64,000 nt of DNA from Camellia lanceoleosa (taxonomy: Eukaryota; Streptophyta; Magnoliopsida; Ericales; Theaceae). The position numbers were made by a program, and so were the translations under genes. A model generated the notes under the pieces. It was not told the origin of the DNA. It saw only the letters and a program-made list of their open reading frames with translations, and searched no databases. This document shows positions 45,616 through 56,150 of the stretch, piece by piece. Positions within the stretch are counted from its first letter, which is position 1. Every line of letters begins with the position of its first letter. The stretch is taken from positions 193,538,463 through 193,602,462 of the forward strand of contig CM045758.1 in the NCBI GenBank assembly GCA_025200525.1. Reading direction: 5' to 3'.

Positions 45616-47480
45616 CTACAACATGGATTTCAAGGGATGCTCAGTTAACACCACAATTTTGTGGGCTTGAAAGTAATGATTCAGCTTCTTAGAGGTCATT
45701 ACTAAAGCCAATGTTAACTTCTCCAAGGGTAGATATCTGGTCTCTGCATTCGCTAGGGTCTTACTCACGTAGTAAACTGCCCTTTGCTCTCCATTTTCTT
45801 CTCTGATTACTACTGCACTCACTGCATGTTCTGAAACTGTTAAGTACAAGAATAGCTCCTCTCCTGGTATTGGATTTAAGAGAACTGGAGCTGTGGTTAA
45901 ATACTTCTTCAAGTCGTCCAAAGCGACTTCTCACTTTTTTGTCCATAAGAAGTCTGTGGCTTTCTTCACTAAATTGAAGAAAGGTTTACATTTGTCAGAA
46001 CTTCTGCTGATGAATCTATTTAGGGCTGCAGCCCTTCCAGTCAACATCTGCACTTACTTTGCCGATGTTGGGCTCTCCAACTCTAAAATGACCTTGATTT
46101 GATCGGGGTTAGCCTCAATGCCCCTTCTGGTAACCAAATATCCTAGGAACTTACAGGACCCGACTCCAAATGCGCATTTTGATGCATTGAGTCGGAGCCA
46201 ATATATTCTAAGGATGTCAAAAACTGCCTTTAAGTCGGCCAGATGATCTTCAGGTTCCTTGGTCTTCATGATTATGTCATCTATGTATACCTCCACTGTT
46301 CTGCCTATCAGATGCATGAACATCTTAGTCACCAATCTCTGGTAAGTTGCTCCTGCATTTTTCAACCCAAACGACATTACTCTATAGTAATATAGCCCTT
46401 TTGAGATGATAAATGCAGTCTTCTCTTCATCTGGAGGGTACATAACTATCTGATGGTACCCCCTGTATACATCCAGGAAGCTCATCCTTCCATGCCCTAA
46501 AGTGGCATCCACCAACTGGTCAATCTTAGGTAGTGGGAAACTGTCCTTAGGACAAGCCTTGTTCAGGCTGGTGAAGTCCACACAGACCCTCCACTTCCCA
46601 TTCTTTTTTTTTCACAACCATCGTGTTTGATAACCATGTCGGGTAATTTACCTCTCGAATGGCCCTGGCCTCCAGAAGTTTATCCACTTCCTCTTTTACT
46701 GCCTCGACATGCATCAACGTCGGCCTTCTTGCTTGCTGGATGACAGGTTTAGCCGACTTGTCCACATTCAATCTATGGCAAGTGACTTCGGGGTCAATAC
46801 CAGGCATCTCATACGGCGTCCAGGCAAACACCTTAAGGTTTGCTCTCAAGAATGCCTTTAGCTCTTTTTCCTCTTCCTCGGGCAAGCCCGAGCCGAGAAG
46901 GAAGAAGCGCTTTTCATCCCCTTGCTGGACAAGGATTTTCTTCAGGGCTTCCTCACTCTTCTCGGCTGGCTCTTTGCCGACGTCATCTAGGACTTCCATG
47001 TCCTCATCTTCTATCTCTACGGCTTCTGTTTCTCGTATGTTGCAGGTAGATTTCATTGCTGCCATGGAGCAATTCTTTGCCTGCACTTGGTCCCCTTTGA
47101 CCTCCTCAATTCCATGCTCTATTGGGAATCGCAACAGCTGATGCAATGTGGAGGGAACAGCCCCATTGCATGCTGTCATGGCCTTCCCAAGATAGCATTA
47201 TAAGGGGAGGGAGTGTCAATTACTGTGAACTCAGTTTTTATCTTCTTGGTGCCAGCCTGTACCTCCAAACTAACTGCTCCCAGGGGCCACGTTGGCGTTC
47301 CATTAAACCCGACCATTGGATTGTTTCAGATCATCTTGGTGAAAGCCAAGCTCCTTGTAACATCTAACATACATGATGTCACAAGAGCTGCCCTGATCAA
47401 TCAGAATTCGCTTTACCTAGCATTCTCCAATCTGGAGGGATATTACCAGGGCATCGTTGTGTGGATGTTACTCCATCTCT
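45616..47480 (-). pseudogene. Tat protease end, reverse transcriptase and RNase H
   Basis: Minus strand, from the protease C-terminus (YNAILGRPWM, about 47180) through a linker and RT: the LNKACPKDSFPLP and YRGYHQIVMYPPDEEKTAF blocks, then VEVYIDDIIMKTK (about 46285) as catalytic box, then the connection and RNase H region (VYYVSKTLANAETRYLPLEK). A run of nine A at about 46603-46612 carries a 1-base indel that shifts frame between the VVKKK and VDFTSLNKA blocks. In-frame stops follow SPTSAK and HPLKSML. Protease N-terminal sequence is degraded. Confidence 0.85.
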
Positions 47481-47707
47481 AGGTCTTCCTCAGTAAAGGA
47501 CACCACTAGTCCCTAGCACTCGTCTGCCCTAGGTCTTTTTTGCTTGACCTGGTATACATGTTGCAAGTGTTTTACCTTCTGAGTCTTCTCACATATTTCG
47601 TTCTCATTGACCTTCGAATGAATCACATTAATCATTCGAGGTCCGCCTGCCTGCGGTTGAGGTCTTGGAGGAGGCGGTACTGCCGATATCGGAGGCAGTC
47701 TTGCTTA

Positions 47708-50228
47708 CTATTCCTTTGTCCTGGCCTCATCTACAAGGTCCCTTAAATGACCTTGCCTTACCAGGTCTTCTAGATGTGCCTTCAGGGCTCTACACCCTTG
47801 AGTCAGATGTCCATCTTCGTTGTGGTAAGTACAATGCTTGCTAAGGCTTCTTCCCATGAATTCAACAGGGGCCCTTACTAGTGCTCTATAATAAGGCTGA
47901 TTTCGGATTTTCTCCAAGACTTTGTAAATTGGGATTCAGAATATAGTTGTGACCGCTTGTGCAGCCCTTAACCCTGTCTCTTGCTTGTTGTACCCGCCAT
48001 TACTTCGACCTCACTTCGGTGAGCCGTTTCCCTTCTCTTGTTTCGACACCTTTGTCTCCAGTGTGTCTTCCTCGGCCCTCGCATACTTCTTAATTCTAGC
48101 CATCAGTTCCTCCATACTCTTTGGCGGTGTCTTTGCCAATGATTTTCGAAGCAAACAATCATCTTTCAGGCCATTCTTAAAAGACATGACCGCTACCTCT
48201 TGGTTGCATCTTGGTATCCAGTTGAATACCTCATAGTACCTCTTAGCATAGGCCCTAAGACTTTCATCCTCGCTGATTCTCAGAGCCATCAGGGAGTCCA
48301 CCCTTAATGGCTGTAGCTTGTTTGTCATAAACCTAGCCACGAACATCTCGGCTAGGCCTTCCTAGGTTTTCACAGTTCCTTTCGGCAACTTGTGAAACCA
48401 ATCCGATGCTATTTCCCCGAAGGACGAAGGGAACACCTTGCAAAGCAATGGCTCGTTCCCGATGTATAGTGCCATCGAGTTTAGGTACAGGCCGACGTGA
48501 AAGTTGGGGTCCGACTTATCGTTGTATATCTGAAACCTTGGCATACTGAACCTTTTCGGGGCCTCAAATTTGTTCAACTCTATCGAGAATGGCGTTCTCG
48601 GCTTAACCGGGGAGGTTACCTTGGCATTTTGTTGCTTTCTCTAGAAGTAATCCCTCAGATTCTCCTTGGTCCGTCTTGGAGCTCGGCTATCTCCGGATTT
48701 CAGCCTTTTCAACGCGCTGCTTCCGGTGTCATTGTGAGTCCTCTTGGACCTCTCTTTGTTAGTTGCATCGAAACAAAGTTCTTTCCCTTGAACATGCCGA
48801 TGTTCTTTAGGGTCAGCTTCTTTGGTACAATGCGTCATCCGTGAATCTCCCTTCATTGACTTTCCTCGCCCGACCTCCCTTGAAGGCCGGTGAAAGTGTT
48901 CCTTGGTTCTGGTGTGTTGGGGGGTTACTGGGACTAGGGGTGGGCGCGGATCGGTTGCGGCCATGAAATCTCTAATCCGCCATCCGTCCGCCAGATTGGC
49001 GGATTGAGGAAAATCAATCCACATCCGTCCGCCAATCCGGCGGATGTGGATTAAGCGGATTGGCGGTTTGGCGGATGGATGCGAATCGGTTTGACGGTTT
49101 AAAATTTTATAAATTTTTAACATAATTTAACTTGTGCACTTCCTCAAAAAGAAAAGAAAAAAAAGAAAAAGAAAGTATTACAGTTAATAACTTAAAAAAG
49201 TATTACAATCACTTTATGCTTTATCCAAAGAAAAAAAGTTTGAAACTTTAGAATATCACGATCACTGCATTCCTTATCCACATATTACAATCACAGCATG
49301 ATTCATCCATATAAAGTATTACAATATGTGATTCTTAAAATATAATAACAATTCACACCACCAAAACCATGAACAGAACAGTAGTAGAGATTGTATGTCT
49401 CTACATTGTTACATCTACATATATTTTTGAAAACAAAAAATCAACCAGCATATATCATATTTTCTATTTATTATTTTTAGAATTAGATTTAAAAACTAAA
49501 AAATATAGATAAATAATACGTCTATTTTTTTTAATTCAAAAAATATATTCAAGTTAAAAACTTTTTTTTAACAGAATATTTAAATTCTTTTTCAATTGAA
49601 AACACAAACATAATATTTAAACAAATTGAAAATACAAAGTCTTATAAATTACTAGGGGTGTTCGCGACTTGGCGGTTTGGCGGTTCGGTTACGGCCAAAG
49701 AAATTTCAAATCCGCCATCCGTCCGCCAAATTGGCGGATTAAAGAAAATCAATCCGCAACCGTCCGCTTGTCATCACGCATCCGTTCAAAATGTGGCGGA
49801 TCGGTTCGGTTCGGTCAGTTTTGACGGATCGGTATATCCGCTGCTCACCCCTAACTGGGACTGTTTTTTTGCCCTCCCTTCTGGGTATTGTTCTTGGCCT
49901 TTAGAATCGACGTATCTTGTAATGGGAATGGTGGCTACATGAAATTGACGACCGTTTGCAGGTCCGCCAATTTGTCTACCATTCCCTTTATCTCTTCGTC
50001 CCTTCGCAGGCATCTATCTTTCCATATTTGAAGGTCGTCCTCGTTATAATACCCGATGCGGTCTGATTTCTTTGGTACGTCGCCTTCCTTGTCGACGCCT
50101 TTCTCTCCGGGATTTAGGTCCCGAGTTTCTTCGTTGCAATTATCTTCCTTAACGTCAAGGTCAATATGTTTACTGCTCCCAATAGGGATGTCATCCCCAA
50201 CCTTTTCTTTCCGTCCATCGTTGGCCAT
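47708..50228 (-). pseudogene. Tat gag, interrupted by a hAT element
   Basis: The N-terminus MANDGRKEKVGDD is at 50228. The capsid-like core is at about 48577-48011, with PRFQIYNDKSDPNFHVGLYL, ASDWFHKLPKGTV, FVARFMTNKL and EDESLRAYAKRYYE. The nucleocapsid-like zinc motif (CTYHNEDGHLTQGC) is at about 47835-47790. Between the N-terminus and core a 919-bp hAT element is inserted (48935-49853). Stops lie near 48360 and 48009, with frame changes elsewhere. The family packages element RNA into cytoplasmic particles. Confidence 0.85.
48935..49853. mobile_element. Non-autonomous hAT element in Tat gag
   Basis: Exact 8-bp target duplication ACTGGGAC at 48927-48934 and 49854-49861. Termini TAGGGGTGGGC and GCTCACCCCTA are inverted repeats typical of hAT elements. 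GC-rich subterminal blocks with GGCGGAT / CGGTTCGG repeats flank an AT-rich core. A second copy of the terminus motif (CTAGGGGTG) occurs internally at about 49651-49659. No transposase. Confidence 0.93.
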
Positions 50229-50241
50229 CTATTCTTCTATC

Positions 50242-50260
50242 GTTCCCACAGACGGTGCCA
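50242..50260 (-). promoter_or_regulatory. Probable primer-binding site of Tat
   Basis: TGGCACCGTCTGTGGGAAC on the minus strand, five bases from the 5' LTR end (ACACA then TAATT). It closely resembles the LTR-adjacent TGGCGCCGTCTGTGGG motif familiar from plant Tat elements. I did not assign the tRNA. Confidence 0.7.
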
Positions 50261-50589
50261 AATTATGTGTGTCAATTTCCGACCACACTGCCAAACAAGT
50301 ACTCAGCTGGAAAATACTGGCAAAATAGATTAAGCCCGAACAACTTGTCAACAAAAAGAAGAGATTCCGGTGGTGATTCGTCCACCCGAGGGCACTCCGA
50401 CGATCAAGTCAGTTATCTCTCAAAGATAGCAAAAGTCCTTAATTCACTATTCAGAATACAAAAAGCGTACCTTAGACCCACGAGGGTGCCTCTCTTTTAT
50501 AGCCAACACGGACTTAATCCCAATAGAAGCTTAGCTCCAATGGATTCTGTCTTAATGTTAATCTTGGACTCCCAATTAGATTGTGATAA

Positions 50590-50836
50590 ACTCTCTGTTT
50601 AGGAAGAGCTAAACCAGGCTTTTTTGGCTATTTTAGCCACAAAAGACAAAATAGACTATTTTAGCCACAAAAAACAAAACATCACATTCAACCCATAATC
50701 ATTATACTATTCTCTAAAAAAAAAAAAAAAATCAAAAAAGTCAAAAAATCAAAAAGTCCTTCCCAAACTAAGTTTTTTAGCCCATGCTAAAATAGCAAAA
50801 AAATTCAAAAAGCCAACCCACTTCCCAAACGACACC
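50590..50836. mobile_element. PIF/Harbinger-like MITE in Tat LTR
   Basis: 247 bp between TAA duplications (50587-50589, 50837-50839). The intact left LTR has a single TAA there (GATAAAAGTC), which confirms the insertion site. Inverted ends CTGTTTAGGAAG and CTTCCCAAACGAC. The core has the local TTTTGGCTATTTTAG and CCAAAAAG-like motifs, tying this MITE family to 3-bp TAA target sites. Confidence 0.9.
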
Positions 50837-50863
50837 TAAAAGTCTTATCTTTATCTAGACTGA

Positions 50864-50967
50864 AGTCCTCCCCAATTCTAGGGCTCTTGTCTCTTATCCG
50901 CTTGTCTCGGATTTCAGTCCTCTCCAATTCTAGGGCTCTTGTCTTTTATCCGCTTGTCTCAGATTTC
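50864..50967. repeat. 52-bp tandem duplication in Tat LTR
   Basis: The unit AGTCCTC..CCAATTCTAGGGCTCTTGTC is present at 50864 and 50916 but only once in the left LTR. It therefore arose after the element inserted. Confidence 0.85.
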
Positions 50968-51199
50968 GGTATTCTCGCAGATAACCTCGGCCTTGCCGAG
51001 ATTACCTCGACATCATGACCAGTACACGTGACACCTCGGCTGACATTTCGGTGTCATCTCGGTCACATGTTGTCATCCAAAAATTATGTCTGCACATATT
51101 TATATTTTTTTTCCTCAACTTTTTAATCTAAAAAGATAAAAAAAATATACTTATTTAAAACACCCTAAACAATTCCCTAAGATTCTAAATCGAGATTGT

Positions 51200-51526
51200 G
51201 GGCTTGTTTGGTTTGTTTTTGGGAGAGTTGTTTTTGAAAAAAAATTTGGGGAGAGTTTAGAAATTTTTTTGATTTGTTTGGTTGTATATTTTGAAAGAGA
51301 TATTTTTTTGGGAGTTTGGAATGATTTGATATTTTGGGAGAATTTGAGTAGATGTGTGTGAGAGAAAAAATGATTGAAAATGAGAGATGAGAGAGAAAAA
51401 GTAATTGATTGATGTGTAAAAGAGAGAAAGTGATTTTAAATTTTTTTAAAGAAAAACTCAAACTAAATAATTTTTAAATTTTTTTTTTTTTAAAACTCAT
51501 CCTTCAAATACAAACCAAACATACCT
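51200..51526. mobile_element. MITE with G/A-biased core
   Basis: Ends GGCTTGTTTGGTTTG and CAAACCAAACATACC are inverted repeats around a purine-rich core (GAGAGAAAAAG). No protein is supported; the minus-strand frame through it is low-complexity. Confidence 0.6.
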
Positions 51527-51929
51527 GGTAAATTTTATGAATCCGAGCAGCACCCTGATGGGAGGGGAGCCCTTATTTCAAAAAGGACCTTGCTACATCC
51601 CCCTAAAAAAACTCTCCCTAATCTCCCTAATTTCCATATCAAGTATAAAAAAAAATAAAAAATAAACAACAATGATTCATCCTACTAAAAACACCACCAC
51701 TAATAGCACTAATGCATTAAAAAAGTAAAAAAAAAAAAAAAAAATACAACTCCAAGACCAAAACATCACATCATTACTGGCGGAACCCACTGCTACCTAA
51801 TTAGTGGGAGCACTAATTAGTACTCCTAAATATTTTTCAAAAATAAAACAGTTGCCTAAAATAAAAATTAAGGGAATTAGAGGAACAATTTTAGGGCTCC
51901 AAATCATTTTCCTTTCAAAAATGTTGAAA

Positions 51930-52500
51930 GAGTAGTAGTCGGGGCCGCGCGTGATGCGTCACTATCAATTGTGACGAGAGAGTCAGGGATTAGCTAAATT
52001 GTACCAGTGAAGACCCCAAAGTCTTCCTCCACTGAAGATACAATATCGACCGTTCGATCTCCTCGTGATGTACAAATTTATTCCCCATTATCCCTCCTCC
52101 CAAATCTCCAAAAACTTTCCACAACGAGCCACACAACAAACTTTTCTAATTGCCACTCGACACGTCACCTACTCCCCCTTGGGAACAGACGATTCCCCAA
52201 AAGTTTCATCACCTTCCAATCAGATCAGAGGATCCGTTGACTCCTCCGCTCTCCATGACCGTCCGATCAGATTATAAGGTGGTCCAAATCCAAGGGTCAC
52301 GATCCCCAAAAACTAATCATCATCCTATCTAACGACACGTCACTACGGTTGCTTGCCGTGTGCGTGAATTTCAGCTCCGACGAGTGACGTTAGTCGTGCA
52401 TGATAATAGTTTCCTCTGTGTGGGGTAGATTGGGGGAGATCTTCAGAGCCAATGGGAAAGTGACACGAAGGAAGTCCTGATGAGAAAAAGATGTTAATGA
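51930..52500. promoter_or_regulatory. Promoter-like, non-repetitive island
   Basis: Higher GC and lower repetitiveness than its surroundings, with no convincing ORF. It contains an inverted repeat CGTCAC-8 nt-GTGACG (51957-51976), two GACACGTCAC elements with an ACGT core (about 52159 and 52334), TGACGTTA (about 52385) and a W-box-like GTTGACTCC (about 52236). ACGT-core motifs bind bZIP/bHLH factors. Which gene it would serve is unclear; the nearest recognised gene starts 6 kb downstream. Confidence 0.35.
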
Positions 52501-53693
52501 TTGTGATAAAATGCGTGCGGGAGTTGCAACAAATATAAAAGTTGGTTTGGCTGAGTTGATTTTTTAATTATTTTAGTTGAGGTTAAAAAGTTTTGTTTGT
52601 GATAAATTTTTTGATTTTTTTTATGAGAAGAATAATATAATAATTATAAATTGAATATGATATTTTATTTTATTAAAATAAAAAATTTATTTTATTTTTC
52701 TTATGACTAAAATAATTCAAAATTTAATCCAACTCAAGTTACCAAATGAATATATATATATATTACTTTTGTGAGTTTTGAGAAGTGAGTTTTTTTATAA
52801 GTTTTTTTTAGTGGTAAAATATTATTGGAGAATTTTTTTTTGTGTTTGGGAAGATAATTAAATTTTTTTGTGGTTAGATGTGATATTTGCGAGAGAAAAA
52901 ATAAAATGATTATGACAGAAAAAATAAAATGATTATGAGATTCAATGTGATATTTTATTTAAATTTATTTTTTTAATTTTATAAAACATTTACCTTGTAA
53001 TAAAAAAAATTTTAAAAAAAACTCAAACTAAATTCCCAAACACCCCTTTTGTGTGTTTGTTAAGGGTGACGTTGGGTTGGGCATTCGCACGAGACGACGA
53101 GACAATTGATGAATTTTGAAAGGGCATATCATAAAAGATATTTGGCGAAAGCGCTCATCATCTGGCTAAAATTATCATCACCATTTATCATCGCCACTCT
53201 CGCTCTCTAACTATTTTTATGGTCAAAATTTTACCATTTGCTAACAGAAAAAGACTTGGACCCCCACGTGCGGGTGCTCCCACTACCTTTATTATTTTTT
53301 GATTGGTCTATTTTTTTTTTTTTTTATCTTCCACTACCTGCCCCCATGTAGCGGTGGGAGTGTTGGGGGTCACTCCCATTAGGAGTCTTCAGCATTACTG
53401 TTTGGTAACATTCTCACTTATTGTGATCTATTTGGTTTTAATTTTGATTTTGTTTTTAGGATTTGTTTGAAATATAAATTGACTTTTTAACTTTTTAATT
53501 TTTTGACTATTTTAATCAGGGGTTAAAAAATTTCATTTGGGATAAATTTTATTGATTTTTATTTGACTTTTATGAGAAAAAAATGAAATGATTATAATTT
53601 GGATGTGACATTTCGTCTTATTAACTATTTAGCCTATTTTATTTTTTTTAACTAAAATAGTCAAAAGCTAGACTTTTTGACATGTCAAACTAA
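52501..53693. other. MITE remnants and AT-rich DNA
   Basis: Two decayed MITEs (about 52540-52745 and 52770-53045) and another at about 53455-53690 carry the local TTTTTGACT / AGTCAAAA motifs. About 53050-53400 is less repetitive, with a G-box CCCACGTGCGGG at about 53261-53272, but no ORF. No gene. Confidence 0.5.
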
Positions 53694-53914
53694 GGCCTCG
53701 TTTTGGAGCAGGCTAATTTAGTAACTTTTTGGCTATTTGGCTAAAATATGAGCTAAAAAAAACTAGTATGTTTGGGATGACTTTTTGGCTTTTTACGAAA
53801 AGATATGCAAAAAGTAGAGAGAAAAGAGAATCTTTGACTTTTTGGTATGGGTTGTTGGCTTTTTGGCTAACTTTTTGACTTTTTGGCTAAAAATAATGGT
53901 TCCCAAACGAGGCC
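53694..53914. mobile_element. PIF-like MITE with TAA duplication
   Basis: 221 bp with termini GGCCTCGTTTTGG and CCCAAACGAGGCC, flanked by TAA at 53691-53693 and 53915-53917. The core is almost entirely CTTTTTGGCT/AAAAAGCC-type words. A clean representative of the dominant MITE family. Confidence 0.85.
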
Positions 53915-54454
53915 TAAGGCTTAGTTTAAATTTAAGGAAGAATTAAACAAATTACATATTACATTTGAATTTTTTAATTTAGTTTAAATAAAAAATTTAT
54001 GAGATATTTTGATTGTATTATCATTTGAGTGGAGCTTTAAAAAGAAAAATAAAAAAATGATTAAAATGTAATTATATTTTATTTACATTATTATTTTTTA
54101 TTGTCAAATCTATATCCAAATTTATATTTTAAACACAATCATAAAAGATTTTAATCTCAATTAATCATTAAATCATATAAAAAACCAAAACAAAAAAAAA
54201 TTTATTCAAGCATAATGTTTGTAAGTGCTGTTGAGATACTTGTTTACAAGTAATTAGTAAAGTAATTTATTGATGTGTAGGATGTGATATTTTTTATCTT
54301 ATCAATTATTTTAGCATTTTTTTTGGTCTTTATTAGTTGTTTTGACCAAAATCCTAGTTGCATGACTTATTTAGGAATTGACTATTTTAGTTTTTTTTTT
54401 TTTTTTTTTATCAAAAGAATTGTAAAAAAGTTTTTTAAAAAATAATATGATTAA

Positions 54455-54677
54455 GGGTTGGTTTGGGATGATCTAAATAAATGTACTTTTTAATTTTTTT
54501 ATTAAAAAACGTGAAATATGGGCTGGGTTTGAAGTGATATTGTAGAAAGATGATGTGACTTAAATAAGATGATGTGATTTAAATAGGACAGTGACTTTTT
54601 GATTTTTTTAGATTATGCCAAACTAGCCCTAACTATTTTGACTTTTTAGCCTAAAAAGAAATTCTCCCAAACGGGTC
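54455..54677. mobile_element. PIF-like MITE with TAA duplication
   Basis: 223 bp, ends GGGTTGGTTTGGGATG and CTCCCAAACGGGTC, flanked by TAA at 54452-54454 and 54678-54680. The core includes the AAATAAGATGATGTGATTT block also seen, inverted, near 25900. Confidence 0.8.
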
Positions 54678-54692
54678 TAATTATAAACAGTA

Positions 54693-54850
54693 ATGCTAGG
54701 TATCATGAAAAATCTTTCATGAAAATAATTATGAAAGTTTTGTAATCCTTGGATTGCACTTAGAATAAAACACCACACACTAATCAAGATAATCTAAAGA
54801 TCATAAATTTGTCATGATCATTTTCATGAAAAAAATTTCATGATGTCTAA
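54693..54850. mobile_element. Small MITE with ATCATGAAA termini
   Basis: Inverted ends GGTATCATGAAAAATC and AAATTTCATGATGTCTAAC, with a second inner pair CTTTCATGAAAAT / ATTTTCATGAAA. Unrelated to the TTTTTGGC family. The flanks are too AT-rich to call a TSD. Confidence 0.55.
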
Positions 54851-55553
54851 CTTTTCTCAATTATAAATTTTATAACATTGACACTATTTCAAATAATATA
54901 ACTTTTCTCAATTATAAATTTTTTAACATTAACACTACTTCAAATAATATAATTAACAATAAAAACAAATTAAGACAGGGACAAAGATCCGTGAGCATGT
55001 TATATTCCACCTGCGCGTGGTGTGACACCGAATCCAAATCATGATTTTGATTTGAAAAAATTTCATTGTTATCCCTAATTTTTTGCCTGAATTTTTGATG
55101 ATATCTACATATTTCAATTAATTTCAATTTATCTCGAAATTTTTTAAAATTGTATCAATTTACTTCCTACCATTACATTTAAAATGAATTAGTTATTTAT
55201 TTTATATTTTTGCCTCAAATTTCAAAAGAAATATGCAAACCCACCATATCCTATTCAAACTCACCCTTCTCTTCCTCCAATTCTTCCATCTCTTCTTTGT
55301 CTTTGCAAGTTCTGCCACTGCCACCAACCACCACCACAATCACTCAATTCTCCAACCCAATTTCTCTCAAACCCAAATTTATTCACTCACTCCAAATTCT
55401 CAACAGTCTGCTCTCTCTCTCTCTCTCATCTCTCCTCCGTCCTTGCAAGCTCTGCCACAACCACCAACCACCACCACAATCTTTCAATTCTTCAACCCAA
55501 CTTCTCTCAAACCCAAATTCACTCACTCACTCCAAATTCTCAACAGTCTGCTT

Positions 55554-55562
55554 GCTCTCTCT

Positions 55563-55600
<38 letters not shown>
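55554..55600 (+). repeat. (CT)n microsatellite
   Basis: Near-perfect CT repeat with one TTTTT interruption, located inside the Pack-MULE just past its left arm. A nearby ~180-bp direct duplication (about 55295-55425 and 55440-55555) repeats the CCACCACCACAATC and CAACAGTCTGCT blocks. Confidence 0.9.
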
Positions 55601-55603
<3 letters not shown>

Positions 55604-55941
55604 TTTATATAAAGAACCAAACTTGACCCAACAAAAAATCGTCAATTCCATTCTACAGTCTCTTCACACTCATTTCACAGATTAAGAAAATACCCAGAAA
55701 TGGCCTATATCTCTATATCAAAGCCACATCTTTTGAAACCTAGGTTTTATTTGATTTGAAATTCCATTTCTTTCAAATCCCTCTACTTTTTTTGTTTATT
55801 TGCTCCAAACCCACCAATCGATTCCTCACTCCCTTCCAGCGATCCAATTAAAACCCAAAACCCAACTCCCTTGTTTCAGTTGCACAGATGCTGCTTGAAA
55901 AAGCCCAAATATCAAAGTGATTATGAATCAGAGAACCCTAA

Positions 55942-56100
55942 CGTTGTGTTTGGTTTGGGGATTTAGGAACGAATTTGAAAATGGAAATGGAAAAGGTATG
56001 TGAAATTAAGTGAAATATAAGCATATTTTATTCACATTTCATTTGGCTTTTCTTTTTCGCTTTTCAAATTCTTTTTCAAATTTCCCAACCAAACATAGCG
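55942..56100. mobile_element. PIF-like MITE nested in the Pack-MULE
   Basis: 159 bp with inverted ends CGTTGTGTTTGGTTTGGG and CCCAACCAAACATAGCG, flanked by TAA (55939-55941 and 56101-56103). Confidence 0.85.
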
Positions 56101-56150
56101 TAAGAGGTAAGCATCGAAACCCAGAAAGATTGGAGGATATTTTATGTAGA

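Larger units (their letters stand above)
26353..51096 (-). mobile_element. Tat-lineage Ty3/gypsy retrotransposon, host of several nested insertions
   Basis: It is read on the minus strand and bounded by 529-bp LTRs (TGTGTGTCAATTTCC...CTCACA in plus orientation). Content in element order: 5' LTR (right), primer-binding site, gag, protease, RT, RNase H, a second archaeal-type RNase H, integrase, a tandem-repeat spacer, an antisense spliced ORF, polypurine tract (AGGGGGCAGT beside 26882), 3' LTR (left). The dual RNase H and antisense 3' ORF are diagnostic of the Tat clade. The span is 24.7 kb; without the nested Tekay, hAT and MITE it is about 11.5 kb, normal for Tat. The flanks TCCTA and TATTT do not form a target duplication. 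All genes are broken. Confidence 0.9.
50266..51096 (-). repeat. Right (5') LTR of Tat with MITE and duplication
   Basis: 831 bp. Subtracting a 247-bp MITE with its 3-bp TSD and a 52-bp tandem duplication leaves exactly 529 bp, the length of the left LTR. Substitutions relative to the left copy are scattered (for example GGCAAAATAG versus GGCATAATAG). Confidence 0.92.
25491..51177. mobile_element. MITE split by the Tat retrotransposon (outer arms)
   Basis: The left arm begins GGCCAAGTTTGGCATG at 25491. The right arm, resuming after the Tat LTR at 51097, ends CACCCTAAACAATTCCCTA near 51177, the typical end of the local family (compare 26000-26031). The Tat element therefore appears to have landed in a pre-existing MITE, which also took the foldback element at about 25610-26262. 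This is an inference from arm similarity. Confidence 0.45.

Noticed and set aside
55210..55685. Secreted small protein with signal-peptide-like N-terminus (MQTHHILFKL...)
   Set aside because: Falls in the inverted arm of the Pack-MULE, has a counterpart in the other arm, and dissolves into CT-repeat sequence.
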